From a virus, in the IMG/VR virus record IMGVR_UViG_3300010354_000816, positions 1 through 21,419 of that record: a stretch of 21,419 nt of DNA. One strand, written 5' to 3'. This document shows, in pieces, positions 6,799 through 15,510 of this stretch; position 1 is the first letter of the stretch; each line of letters begins with the position of its first letter. Made by a program: the position numbers and the translations under genes. The notes beneath the pieces were generated by a model that saw only the letters and a list, made by a program, of their open reading frames with translations, made no database searches and was not told where the DNA came from.

Positions 6799-9700
6799 CT
6801 ACATAAAAAGATCATCTTGAGATGGATCTTCCGCGCTACCACTAAATCCATTAGAACCATTATAAATTGACATAATCATTGGTGGGACAATAGTTACTGA
6901 AGAACTTTCTGGAACATAATATGTATAGTCTTCTTCAGTTTCTGGATATCCATCTTCTGTGTACTGACTTAGTATTGATATCAAATTTTCTGATGCCATT
7001 TTTCTTTGAGATATAGTTTCAACTTGATTAATAAGGTCATAGAATTTAATTCCAAATAGTTCTACAGAATCTGCATCGACAACATATTCTCCTGGGTGAG
7101 TTATATAATATCCAGTACTATCAATATATCCACCAGTAAACATCATACCTTTAATCATATTTCGGATAGAATCTCCACCAGATCCAGGCGAATCTTTCTT
7201 ATATAATTGAAATAAATCCCAACGTTCTCCTGTACCTCCCCATAATCTAGGTCCATAATTATCAGTAATATTTCTTCCATCTTTATTTGATCCCGCTTCA
7301 GCATGTGTCATTACATTTTTGACATTGACATCAGAAGGTTTCCATCCCCACGCCTTTGCTATTTTGGCAGATTCTTCTGCCATCTTTTGGTATTGAATAC
7401 TTTTAACTGGTATTGACCATGGTTCTGGATTACCCCCCATAGCAGCAACACTAAGTCCTACAGAGTTACTATTTCTTTTTTCGGTATGTTGACCTCTTTG
7501 ATCATATGGAATAACCCTGTGTATTTTTCCATCACCAGTGATAATAGTGTGATAAGATCCTCGCGGAACTGATTGGTATCCACCAGCAGTCCAATGCAAA
7601 TATATTTGCTTTCCCTTTCCATCTCCCAAGTTATTAAAAGAAGCATTATCTGGCGTTGAAATATCTTTATCTCTTTTTATTTTCAAGTTCGCATAATCTT
7701 CATCCGTTCCGTGAAGTTTATCCTTTCCACCTTTATAACCTCCATAGAAATAAAATCCATACTTACTGGCAAGTTGTGCAAGTTTTTCATTAATCCCACC
7801 TTTTGATTTACTAAAGTCATTACCAACTCCAAGTATTCTAACTCTTGCTCCGATCGATTTTAAATAAGAAAATTGTGCTTCAACAGAACTCCAATCATCT
7901 GTTGAATTTGCGATACCTGTAGATAGATCAACCAATACTCCTTTTAAGACATCACCTCTTGCTTTTAAAATGGAAAGAACCGCTGCAGAATTTCTTCCAA
8001 CTTTAGTATCATCAGAATCTGTTCCAGATCCAGTTCTTCCAGCAAATCCGTGAGCAATACTATCTCCGATTACAAATTGCGCTGTACCACCAAACTGTGC
8101 TAATGGATTTTCTGTTCCGGAACCACTACCAGAAGATTGCTGGGATTTTTCTGCGCTACCCACAGAACTGTTCACCTTTAAAGTTAATTGATTCATTAGA
8201 TCTTTTAAAATAGAATCAATTGAACTTGATATTGACTCTTTCGTAATCCTGGTCACCCAATTAGAAATATCAAGGGAACCAGTTTCATCACTAATTACAC
8301 TATCTGTTCCGGGAACTTTAGTTGTATCTAAAAGATTATTGAAAAAATTATTGAGTCCACCACCAACTGCCTTGTAGTCACTTTCAGATGGTTTATCGCC
8401 AAATAAAGTTTTGACGCCCATTTCAAGTATTGGATGTAAAAACTTTGTTGTTCCAACAATATCATAAGTTTTTTCCAAATATTTAAAAGAACTTACTGTA
8501 CCAGGATCATTTGGTTTTGAATAAAATGTTTGTATTTTTGGAGAATTACTATCTTTATAAGGTTGAGTTCCTCCAACATCAATTCCTGGCTGCAAAGGTG
8601 TAGTAGGGATTTCAACAACTCTCTTTGCTTTTACCTTTTTTCCAACAGTTCTAGTAACAGTCTCAGTATAAACTCCACCACGAGTCACAGGCCCTCCAGA
8701 AGCATATCCCATAGACTTTACTGCTTGATCGCCAAATAAACTTCCAAAAGATCCTTGTTTCTTTGCAAGTGTTCCAAAACTCAAAACGTTAACAATTTGC
8801 CTTAATTGCTCTCTTATTCTTGCATCTAATTTTCCTAAATTTTCTCTTTGAGTTTTGATTCCTTTTGCATCTCCAGTGAGAGACATTATGCCAAAATTGA
8901 TAAGTTCAATTGCATATCTAAAGGGAGCACCAATTACATCAAGTAAAGTTCCGATTCCATTAGAAATAAAATTGTAGAACCTCATTCCGGGAATGGCTAT
9001 CGTATTGTAAAATCCAACCTTCAAAAATCTCATAAAAGGATTTGGATCTTTTTGTGCTTCTGCTAATCCAGTATATGCATCCTTTTCAATTTTTGTCGTA
9101 AATTTTCTAAGTTGGAACATTCCTTCGCCTAAAGCAGAAGATATAAGTCCAACCCCACCAACAATTCCTACTGCAGCACGAGCGCCAACTTGTCCAGCAA
9201 CTCTTAGAGCTCCTTGCTGAGATGCTCTTTGCGCTCCTTGTTGAACGACTCTATCTCTTACGGTTTCAACTGCTTGCTGCGCAACAGACCCTCTTGCATC
9301 ACTCTCAACCAGATCACTGAATAACATACCAGCAATGAACATCGAGTTCATTACTTTAGTTGCAAGGTCTAAAGTTCTATTATAATTTTCAAGACCCCTA
9401 TCGCCACCCAATAATTTTGCTTGTTGTTTTCCGAAATCAACAATCCTATAAACCTTATCAATAAAGGTGACCATTGCATTTAACAAAGACCCACCAAACT
9501 CAACTATAAACTCACTGAATTTTAGAGCGCCAATTAATACCCCTTTTAGTTTTGGTAGATGGGGTAAAATTTTAATTGTGAACGCACCAAGTAAGACCTT
9601 AAATAGGAAATTCTTTACAATATCCAAAAATCCAAGTTTTGGGACAGAAAATTTATTTCCAACTTGTTTTTCTTGACCATCTGAAAGATCTTCTATTTTT

Positions 9701-9858
9701 CTTTCTTTCTCTTCAAATTTTTTTCTTTCGTCAAATAATCTTTGTTTTTTAAAAACTACATCCCTAAACTTGTTGTTTTCTCCAACAAGTTTCTCTACAC
9801 GAATAACTTGCTTTTTTATCAGATTTACTGTTAAATTTTTGGGTTGAATATATGCCAT
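6799..9858 (-). CDS. Tape-measure-like tail protein carrying SGNH hydrolase and Amidase_2 domains
   Basis: This 1019-aa protein has three parts. The scaffold (1 to about 585) starts with a charged coiled-coil-like stretch, then a hydrophobic LFKVLLGAFTIKILPHLPKL and a GAPFRYAIELI block. The cargo (about 590-895) begins with an SGNH/GDSL hydrolase: GDS with Ser600, Asn680 in GVGND, and Asp713/His716 in the D-x-x-H motif. An Amidase_2 (N-acetylmuramoyl-L-alanine amidase) domain follows, with likely zinc ligands His755 (LHWTAGG), His852 (THAEAG) and Asp881. The C-terminal part (about 900-1019) has HPGEYVVDADSVELFG. The scaffold and tail are clearly paralogous to the upstream 1035-aa protein. Amidase_2 cuts the stem peptide from MurNAc, and the SGNH domain may remove acyl groups from wall or surface sugars. 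This suggests a tail-borne wall-opening enzyme for entry rather than an endolysin. A GAGGA site with good spacing lies 4-10 nt inside the upstream gene's end. Confidence 0.8.
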   Translation of the reverse strand: MAYIQPKNLTVNLIKKQVIRVEKLVGENNKFRDVVFKKQRLFDERKKFEEKERKIEDLSDGQEKQVGNKFSVPKLGFLDIVKNFLFKVLLGAFTIKILPHLPKLKGVLIGALKFSEFIVEFGGSLLNAMVTFIDKVYRIVDFGKQQAKLLGGDRGLENYNRTLDLATKVMNSMFIAGMLFSDLVESDARGSVAQQAVETVRDRVVQQGAQRASQQGALRVAGQVGARAAVGIVGGVGLISSALGEGMFQLRKFTTKIEKDAYTGLAEAQKDPNPFMRFLKVGFYNTIAIPGMRFYNFISNGIGTLLDVIGAPFRYAIELINFGIMSLTGDAKGIKTQRENLGKLDARIREQLRQIVNVLSFGTLAKKQGSFGSLFGDQAVKSMGYASGGPVTRGGVYTETVTRTVGKKVKAKRVVEIPTTPLQPGIDVGGTQPYKDSNSPKIQTFYSKPNDPGTVSSFKYLEKTYDIVGTTKFLHPILEMGVKTLFGDKPSESDYKAVGGGLNNFFNNLLDTTKVPGTDSVISDETGSLDISNWVTRITKESISSSIDSILKDLMNQLTLKVNSSVGSAEKSQQSSGSGSGTENPLAQFGGTAQFVIGDSIAHGFAGRTGSGTDSDDTKVGRNSAAVLSILKARGDVLKGVLVDLSTGIANSTDDWSSVEAQFSYLKSIGARVRILGVGNDFSKSKGGINEKLAQLASKYGFYFYGGYKGGKDKLHGTDEDYANLKIKRDKDISTPDNASFNNLGDGKGKQIYLHWTAGGYQSVPRGSYHTIITGDGKIHRVIPYDQRGQHTEKRNSNSVGLSVAAMGGNPEPWSIPVKSIQYQKMAEESAKIAKAWGWKPSDVNVKNVMTHAEAGSNKDGRNITDNYGPRLWGGTGERWDLFQLYKKDSPGSGGDSIRNMIKGMMFTGGYIDSTGYYITHPGEYVVDADSVELFGIKFYDLINQVETISQRKMASENLISILSQYTEDGYPETEEDYTYYVPESSSVTIVPPMIMSIYNGSNGFSGSAEDPSQDDLFM

Positions 9859-9862
9859 TTAC

Positions 9863-12800
9863 TTATCCTCTTGTGTAACACATATCTTGTTCCCAATTAG
9901 GAGACTCTTCTCCACCTCCACCAAAAGATGATAAAGTTGAAACATAAATTGGAGGAGACATTATTATAGTATTTTCTGATTCTTCAAAAATAACTTCTGG
10001 TCTTTGATCAATTTTTCTTCCGGTATATTTGCTTAAATGTTGTATAAGTTGAGAAGATTTTTGTGCTCTCTGATTTTCATTTTCTACATTATTAATCAAA
10101 GTAAAAAATGAAATACCACCAAATAAATCAACAGAATCTTTATCAATTACATACTCACCTTTATGTAGAAGTTTAGTTCCACCAGATATCGTTGGTCCGC
10201 CACTTTGGCGAGAACCAGTAAATGGAGATTCTTTACTGTATCTTGACAATGGATTGAATCTAGAAAGAACTGCAGATTTATCTCCACCAGTATCACTTGG
10301 ATTTGTTGCCGCTTCCCAGTGAAGGTGAGGTCCACTTGATCTTCCAGTGCTACCAAGAACACCAAGAACAGTTCCTGCAGTCACTTTTTGTCCTCGTTTT
10401 ACAAATGCGGGTTTATTCATATGACCATAGAAGTGAGCAATTCCAAAACTATCAATCCAATTAACATAATACCCATATCCACCAGGATCTTCTCCAACAT
10501 CTTCAACCACACCAGAAGTAAATGCTTTTAAGTACTCACCAACATTTCCAGAAATATCGACCCCCATATGCATTCCTGGTGACAAAGCAAGTTTCCTCAT
10601 TCCCATTTCAGAAGTTACAATATGCCCTCCTGCTGGTTGTTGAACTGGTGGTGGTAAAGTTCCATCCGGCATTTCTGGATCACAGACACAATCAGAAACA
10701 TTAGCGGCAGGAGAATCTGGAGCAATTTTTGCTGTTGATGGACTTCCTTGACCTCTATATTTTGCCACATTAGCATTATATCTGCCAAGAAATCCTTTTG
10801 TGGCGTTATTTTGCTGACTGCCTCCAGGTAATGAAGGCCAAGTTCCATTTAGTTTATAGGCAACCTTCATTGGATCAGTTCTCAAATCTTTAATAATACC
10901 ATTAACTCCATAACCATAACGATTAACTGCAAGTTGCCACGCTGCTCTATCTTGGTTTGCGGGAGAAAAATCTTTTAATCCCAACTGTTTAGCAAGTGGA
11001 TCCCAAGTTGTAGAAAGAAACTGATATCTACCAGCAGCATCACTACTTCTTCCATCAGGTGTTCGCCTTCCAATTCTTGGATGGTCTTTATAACTATCAA
11101 AGGTTGCTCCACCATATCTGATATTGTATCCTCTAGCTTCTGCGCCAGCAATAGCATCTAAAAGTGCCTTTCCTTCTGGTGGAATTTCTCCAGCAACAAC
11201 TTCTCCACCGCCACCAGATTCATCTGGACATTCACAATCCATATCATTTTTTTCTTTGACAATTTCTGGTAGTTTCAATCCCAACTGATTTCTAAGTTGA
11301 TTTTCAATAAGACCGAAAGTATTTCGAAGAGATGACAAAATCTCACCTTTAATAAAAGGTTTTAATCCATCAGTTCCCAAAGAAGAATAAATCTGATTTG
11401 CTACCTGCGGATTTTGTTCTTGAGCACCAAATAATAAAAATGAAGATAATGTTCCAGACACAATATCATAATCTGCATCAGTAACCTTATCTCCAAATAT
11501 AGACTGTATAGTTAATCCCAATAATGGACCAACATAATTTGCTCCCACCAAAGATTGATAAGAATCATCTATGTATCCATATTGATTCATTACTCCATCA
11601 TCATCAGAATGTGGAAAGACTTTTTGAATCACTCCAGAACCACCAACTGCAGATCCGGGACTTATAACTGACAAGTCTTTTTTAAATGTTCTTGGTATCT
11701 TGACCTCATCTTCATCGCCAACACTTCTTGTATATCCACCACCAGCAAACTTTTTAATCACTAATCCACCACGATAATAACCTATATCCTTTGCTGCTTT
11801 TTCACCATATAAACTTCCAAAAGATCCAGGAGTTTGTAATTTCTGCGAAACTCCTTTCATACCCACAAAACTAAACAAAGGAGCAAGTATTGAAAAATGT
11901 TCTCTAATACCATCACGAACTCTTGCATCAAACTTGCCAAGATTTTTATTCTGCTTATCAAGACCTTCACGATCATCATTTAATTTCATCACTGCTGCAC
12001 GAATTAATTCAACACCATATCTGAATGGAGCACCAACAATATCAAATAAAACTCCAGTACCATTTAATAACCATATTGCTGGACCAAGAGTTGATGATAA
12101 CCACCCAAAAAATCCTTTCTTTAAAAATCTAGTAATTGGATTTTTATCCTGAGATGCTTCAATTAACTTACCAGTAGTCCAACCTTGAAGTTGTTTTCCA
12201 AACTTCTTAATTTGAAATGCACCTTCACCTATTGCCGAAGAAAGAAGTCCAACGCCAAGAACAATCCCAGCAGCACCTAAAGGTCCAATTGCAGTTCTTA
12301 CTCCTTGCTTCGTAAACTCTTGCACTGCTTTGTCAGCAACCTGTTGTTTTATTTGTTGTTCAATAATTTCTGTACCAGCATCAACTGCTTTTTTTGATGC
12401 CGCTCCACCAAGACCAATACCACCAAAATCACTAAACAACATTCCAGCAATAATGATAGAATTTAATAAAGAATTAGCCTGGTTGTTCATTGCGTCAAGA
12501 GAATCAATTGCTTTTTGTCCACCAATACTCTTAACCATTTTTCTAGCGTGGTCTGCCGCTTGATATCCTTTATCGACAAAAGTTATTAAACCATTCAATA
12601 ACTTTCCACTTATGTCAAGTATAAAATCACTAACTCTCAAAATGAGAATGAATACTTTCATCAATTGTGGTAGATATTTCAAAAGACGAACTGCTATAAA
12701 CCCTAACAAAACATTTGTAATAAATTTCTTTAAGGAATCTAAAAAACCAAGTTTTTTTCCTAGTTTTTTTATTGGTCTTCCAAGAAAACCCAATACCTTC

Positions 12801-12970
12801 TCTAAAGTGTTTTCATAATTAATTCTACTTTCTCTTTCATCATTCCTTCTCGCGCCCTCACTACTTTTTTTCTGAACAAGTAGAGATGACTTAATTAATT
12901 TCTCTTTCGCAATAAACTGCTTCCTTATTAATTTAAAGTTTGTTGTGAATGGAGACTCTATTTTTGCCAT
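9863..12970 (-). CDS. Tape-measure-like tail protein carrying GH104 transglycosylase and M23 peptidase domains
   Basis: This 1035-aa protein is a paralogue of its downstream neighbour. The scaffold (1 to about 575) includes FITNVLLGFIAVRLLKYLPQL and IVGAPFRYGVELI. Residues 600-740 closely resemble the lambda R endolysin (GH104 lytic transglycosylase): likely catalytic Glu611, then YKDHPR, AAGRYQFLSTTWD and KQLGLKDFSPANQD. Residues 780-905 form an M23 (LytM-type) metallopeptidase with H801-x3-D805 and H882-x-H884 plus His850. The C-terminal region has HKGEYVIDKDSVDLFG, shared with the neighbour. Two CxC pairs (579/581 and 761/763) bracket the GH104 domain. One protein thus carries both a glycan-cutting and a peptide-cutting activity, probably acting on peptidoglycan during DNA injection. 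Domain identity is strong; placement in the tail tube or hub is inferred from context. Confidence 0.85.
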   Translation of the reverse strand: MAKIESPFTTNFKLIRKQFIAKEKLIKSSLLVQKKSSEGARRNDERESRINYENTLEKVLGFLGRPIKKLGKKLGFLDSLKKFITNVLLGFIAVRLLKYLPQLMKVFILILRVSDFILDISGKLLNGLITFVDKGYQAADHARKMVKSIGGQKAIDSLDAMNNQANSLLNSIIIAGMLFSDFGGIGLGGAASKKAVDAGTEIIEQQIKQQVADKAVQEFTKQGVRTAIGPLGAAGIVLGVGLLSSAIGEGAFQIKKFGKQLQGWTTGKLIEASQDKNPITRFLKKGFFGWLSSTLGPAIWLLNGTGVLFDIVGAPFRYGVELIRAAVMKLNDDREGLDKQNKNLGKFDARVRDGIREHFSILAPLFSFVGMKGVSQKLQTPGSFGSLYGEKAAKDIGYYRGGLVIKKFAGGGYTRSVGDEDEVKIPRTFKKDLSVISPGSAVGGSGVIQKVFPHSDDDGVMNQYGYIDDSYQSLVGANYVGPLLGLTIQSIFGDKVTDADYDIVSGTLSSFLLFGAQEQNPQVANQIYSSLGTDGLKPFIKGEILSSLRNTFGLIENQLRNQLGLKLPEIVKEKNDMDCECPDESGGGGEVVAGEIPPEGKALLDAIAGAEARGYNIRYGGATFDSYKDHPRIGRRTPDGRSSDAAGRYQFLSTTWDPLAKQLGLKDFSPANQDRAAWQLAVNRYGYGVNGIIKDLRTDPMKVAYKLNGTWPSLPGGSQQNNATKGFLGRYNANVAKYRGQGSPSTAKIAPDSPAANVSDCVCDPEMPDGTLPPPVQQPAGGHIVTSEMGMRKLALSPGMHMGVDISGNVGEYLKAFTSGVVEDVGEDPGGYGYYVNWIDSFGIAHFYGHMNKPAFVKRGQKVTAGTVLGVLGSTGRSSGPHLHWEAATNPSDTGGDKSAVLSRFNPLSRYSKESPFTGSRQSGGPTISGGTKLLHKGEYVIDKDSVDLFGGISFFTLINNVENENQRAQKSSQLIQHLSKYTGRKIDQRPEVIFEESENTIIMSPPIYVSTLSSFGGGGEESPNWEQDMCYTRG

Positions 12971-12976
12971 TGGTTA

Positions 12977-15319
12977 TTATTGTTTAATACCCAATGCATT
13001 TTTAGTTCTTCTGTTTGAACCATAGGATGAAGAGAATTGTGGGACTGATGGATTCGCACCAGAACCTCTTACTCCACCCATTCCACCGCCAGAGACTTTT
13101 GGTTTAGTGGAAACTACTTTTGGTGCCGGTTTAGGTGGTGGAGTTATTGTTTTTCCTTTTGGTTTTTGTCTAGCAATTCTTGCCTTATTTGCTGCAGCAA
13201 AATTTGCATAGTACTTGCCATCAGATGAAGAATAATACTTTCCTTGAGAAGCAGCAACTCTTTGTTTTACTCTGTCATCAGATGCTTTATCAGCAGCATC
13301 AACTCTTCCAATATCTTTATTTGTACCAAACATCCTGACACCAGTACGCCAAGCCTGTCCAAAAATACCCCCCCTACGGGTATCTTCTATTGCACTGCCC
13401 CTTGTTCTAGCATCAGCAGCAGATTCTCCTGGTTTAGATCTAGTGGTTTCTCTATTAAGTATTGCCGCTCTATTTTGTTTTGCCTCAGTATCATTTATTG
13501 CTCTAGAATAACCATTAGGTCCTAAACGTTCATTCATCATCTTTTTAATATTTTCCTCTTTCATTCCACGTCTTCTCATATCCTCCAAATCACCAATAGC
13601 AGTTAAACGCATCGTTCTAGCGTTTAGTGTTTCTTGCCTACCTTTTACACCTTTAGGATCAAAAAAATCTGCCAAAGATTCCATCATACCTTTATTTCTT
13701 TGAGTTGCTCTCTGATAAGTTGGTTCTCCCCCTTTAAATGACAAATAACCAACGAATGGTCCATCAGGTCCCATCATAATTTTTGTTTTTGGAAGATTCT
13801 TTTTATCTTTAGTAGAAATACCACTCATCAGTCCACCTCCACGACCAGAATATCCACCACTCCTTGCACCATACTTATCAACTTGACCAGAAAGACCTTT
13901 CGCAAAATTTGATGAATATACAATATCCTTTCCTTTCTGCTGAGCAAAATATTCCATTCCACCAACGTTTATTTTTGGTACAGTAATTGCATCATATCCA
14001 GTACCTGCACCTAACTTTCTTGTGGCATTTTTAACAAGAATTGATTGTCTTCCTCCATAAGTCGTTCCATAACCAGTTCCAACAGAAGTTTGAACACCAG
14101 AACCAGAAGCAAGTCTTCTTTGAACTTTCATCTGCTCTTTTGTTCTTTTCATCCTATCATCATTTGACAGTCTCTTTGTATCTGAAAGAACTGGATCTTT
14201 GTATACCGAACTACCTTCAGAAGGATCTCCACCTATTAGTCCTCCAGTATTGGCATAAACCATTTGTCGAACTATACGTGGATTATTAGTTCCTCCACCT
14301 GCAGCATTCATTGCCTCAAGAGTATTCACACCAAACTTCTGAACTGCTCCACGAGACATTACAAACTCACCATCAGTAAGCATAGCAGGAACTTTATCAA
14401 TTCCTTTGGGTCCAGAAACAACTCCATTCATCCCCTGCATTAAACTTGCAAGACCACCAGACGCAAAGAAAGATGTGAAAGGATTTATTTTAGAACCAAT
14501 TCCAGAAGTTGAGGAAGAAAACAAATCGTTTAGATTTGCAAATCCACCACCAAATGCTCCCATTGCCGGAGTTGCTGGTGCTTCTGGGACATCAAGTTGT
14601 GGTGCCTCGCCACCACTTATCATTTCATTAACTACAAGTCCGGTTCCTACAGTCGCAGCAGCCGCAAGTCCTCCCCGAAAAGCAAATCCCTTTAATCCAC
14701 CAAGTCTTCCGCCACCAGAAAATGCGGCAGCAGCTCCCTTAAGACCTTTACCAGTTGCAATTGCCTTTGCAAGTCTTGCAGCAATAACAACAAGTCTTGA
14801 TGTTGCTCCTATCGCAACTCCTGCGACTTTTCGTACTACTCTACCAAAACCAGTTCCAAATAAAATATATCCAGCAACAAGAGACGGCCACCAATCACTT
14901 AAGAATCGCATTATAGAGCGAATCCTACTTCGATTATTTTCGTCGGCAAACCAATTCAACAAAAGAATAAGTGCTCTACCAAGAAATATTGTAACAAAAT
15001 ATTGTATGATTTTATCTAGAATACTTTTAACTGGAGCAATAACTGACTGTGCAACTGTTTTAACTGCCACAAAAGAACTTTCTAATCCAAGTTCTATTCC
15101 TTGTCTTCTACTTCTTTCTTGTTTTAATCTCGTTTGATCAGCATCTCTTACTGTTTGTTTATTCTGATTGGTCAATAACTGAATAATATTTGTAAGAGAT
15201 TTAGATATATCCTTTAAGATAGTAATATCGGTAGGAGAATTTATAAGTTGTTGCTGAGGGGCAACAGATTGAACTGTGGTTGTTCTGCCCATCAATCTCT
15301 GCCGATTTACTACCGCCAT
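12977..15319 (-). CDS. Probable tail tape-measure protein (gp29 position)
   Basis: This 780-aa protein lies directly after gp26 and the 60-aa ORF, the usual place for a tape measure. The N-terminal 95 residues are polar and helical. Hydrophobic segments follow at about 103-125 (YFVTIFLGRALILLLNWFA) and 145-190, then Ala/Gly-rich sequence. Residues 314-345 carry LTDGEFVMSRGAVQKFG and an LEAMNAAGGG segment, a motif common in tape-measure proteins. The rest is Gly/Arg/Lys-rich with a basic C-terminus. The hydrophobic block and the GE(F/Y)V motif are shared with the two following proteins, so all three look like one diverged family. At roughly 0.15 nm per residue, a helix of this length would span about 115 nm, plausible for a cyanomyovirus tail. 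No enzyme domain is visible. Which of the three genes is the true length ruler is uncertain. Confidence 0.65.
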   Translation of the reverse strand: MAVVNRQRLMGRTTTVQSVAPQQQLINSPTDITILKDISKSLTNIIQLLTNQNKQTVRDADQTRLKQERSRRQGIELGLESSFVAVKTVAQSVIAPVKSILDKIIQYFVTIFLGRALILLLNWFADENNRSRIRSIMRFLSDWWPSLVAGYILFGTGFGRVVRKVAGVAIGATSRLVVIAARLAKAIATGKGLKGAAAAFSGGGRLGGLKGFAFRGGLAAAATVGTGLVVNEMISGGEAPQLDVPEAPATPAMGAFGGGFANLNDLFSSSTSGIGSKINPFTSFFASGGLASLMQGMNGVVSGPKGIDKVPAMLTDGEFVMSRGAVQKFGVNTLEAMNAAGGGTNNPRIVRQMVYANTGGLIGGDPSEGSSVYKDPVLSDTKRLSNDDRMKRTKEQMKVQRRLASGSGVQTSVGTGYGTTYGGRQSILVKNATRKLGAGTGYDAITVPKINVGGMEYFAQQKGKDIVYSSNFAKGLSGQVDKYGARSGGYSGRGGGLMSGISTKDKKNLPKTKIMMGPDGPFVGYLSFKGGEPTYQRATQRNKGMMESLADFFDPKGVKGRQETLNARTMRLTAIGDLEDMRRRGMKEENIKKMMNERLGPNGYSRAINDTEAKQNRAAILNRETTRSKPGESAADARTRGSAIEDTRRGGIFGQAWRTGVRMFGTNKDIGRVDAADKASDDRVKQRVAASQGKYYSSSDGKYYANFAAANKARIARQKPKGKTITPPPKPAPKVVSTKPKVSGGGMGGVRGSGANPSVPQFSSSYGSNRRTKNALGIKQ

Positions 15320-15325
15320 AGTACC

Positions 15326-15508
15326 TTATAGTTGCGAACTTTGCTGTTGTTGCTTGAGTTTTTCCTCTTCAAGATGCTGTTCGAGAAGACCAACATAAAT
15401 GTCTCTCTCCCACGGTATCATACTTTCAATTTCCCATAATGAATATTTATGGTACTGCATCAATGCAAAATTCAACCTAAAATAATTTTCAAGGTCCATA
15501 TGGACCAT
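15326..15508 (-). CDS. Short ORF after gp26; likely tail assembly chaperone extension, also readable by -1 frameshift
   Basis: This 60-aa ORF ends in a charged helix (LLEQHLEEEKLKQQQQ) and contains SLWEIESMIPWERDIYVGLL. A Trp/Met/Tyr-containing helix of this kind is reminiscent of the short second reading frame of phage tail assembly chaperones (lambda T, HK97 gp15). It starts 2 nt after the gp26 stop (TAG-GA-ATG at 15508; a second ATG at 15499 has AGGA upstream). The same frame stays open upstream through the gp26 end to 15535, so a -1 slip on the gp26 message would give a 301-residue fusion. In T4, gene 51 follows gene 26, so it may correspond to gp51, but it is far shorter. It ends 6 nt before the 780-aa tape-measure-like gene. 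Confidence 0.7.
   Translation of the reverse strand: MVHMDLENYFRLNFALMQYHKYSLWEIESMIPWERDIYVGLLEQHLEEEKLKQQQQSSQL
15493..15506 (-). other. Perfect palindrome (GGTCC-ATAT-GGACC), candidate frameshift-stimulating hairpin
   Basis: The 14-bp sequence is fully self-complementary. As RNA it gives a 5-bp stem (4 G-C pairs) with a 4-nt loop. It begins 10 nt after the slippery heptamer on the gp26 transcript and covers the start region of the 60-aa ORF. It could stimulate -1 slippage, or hold the internal start codons in a structure opened by ribosomes finishing gp26. Confidence 0.6.
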
Positions 15509-15510
15509 TC

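Noticed and set aside
14406-15137. Plus-strand open frame of 243 codons
   Set aside because: It lies wholly antisense to the 780-aa tape-measure-like gene; its Pro/Ala-rich product is the mirror of Gly/Ala-rich coding sequence.
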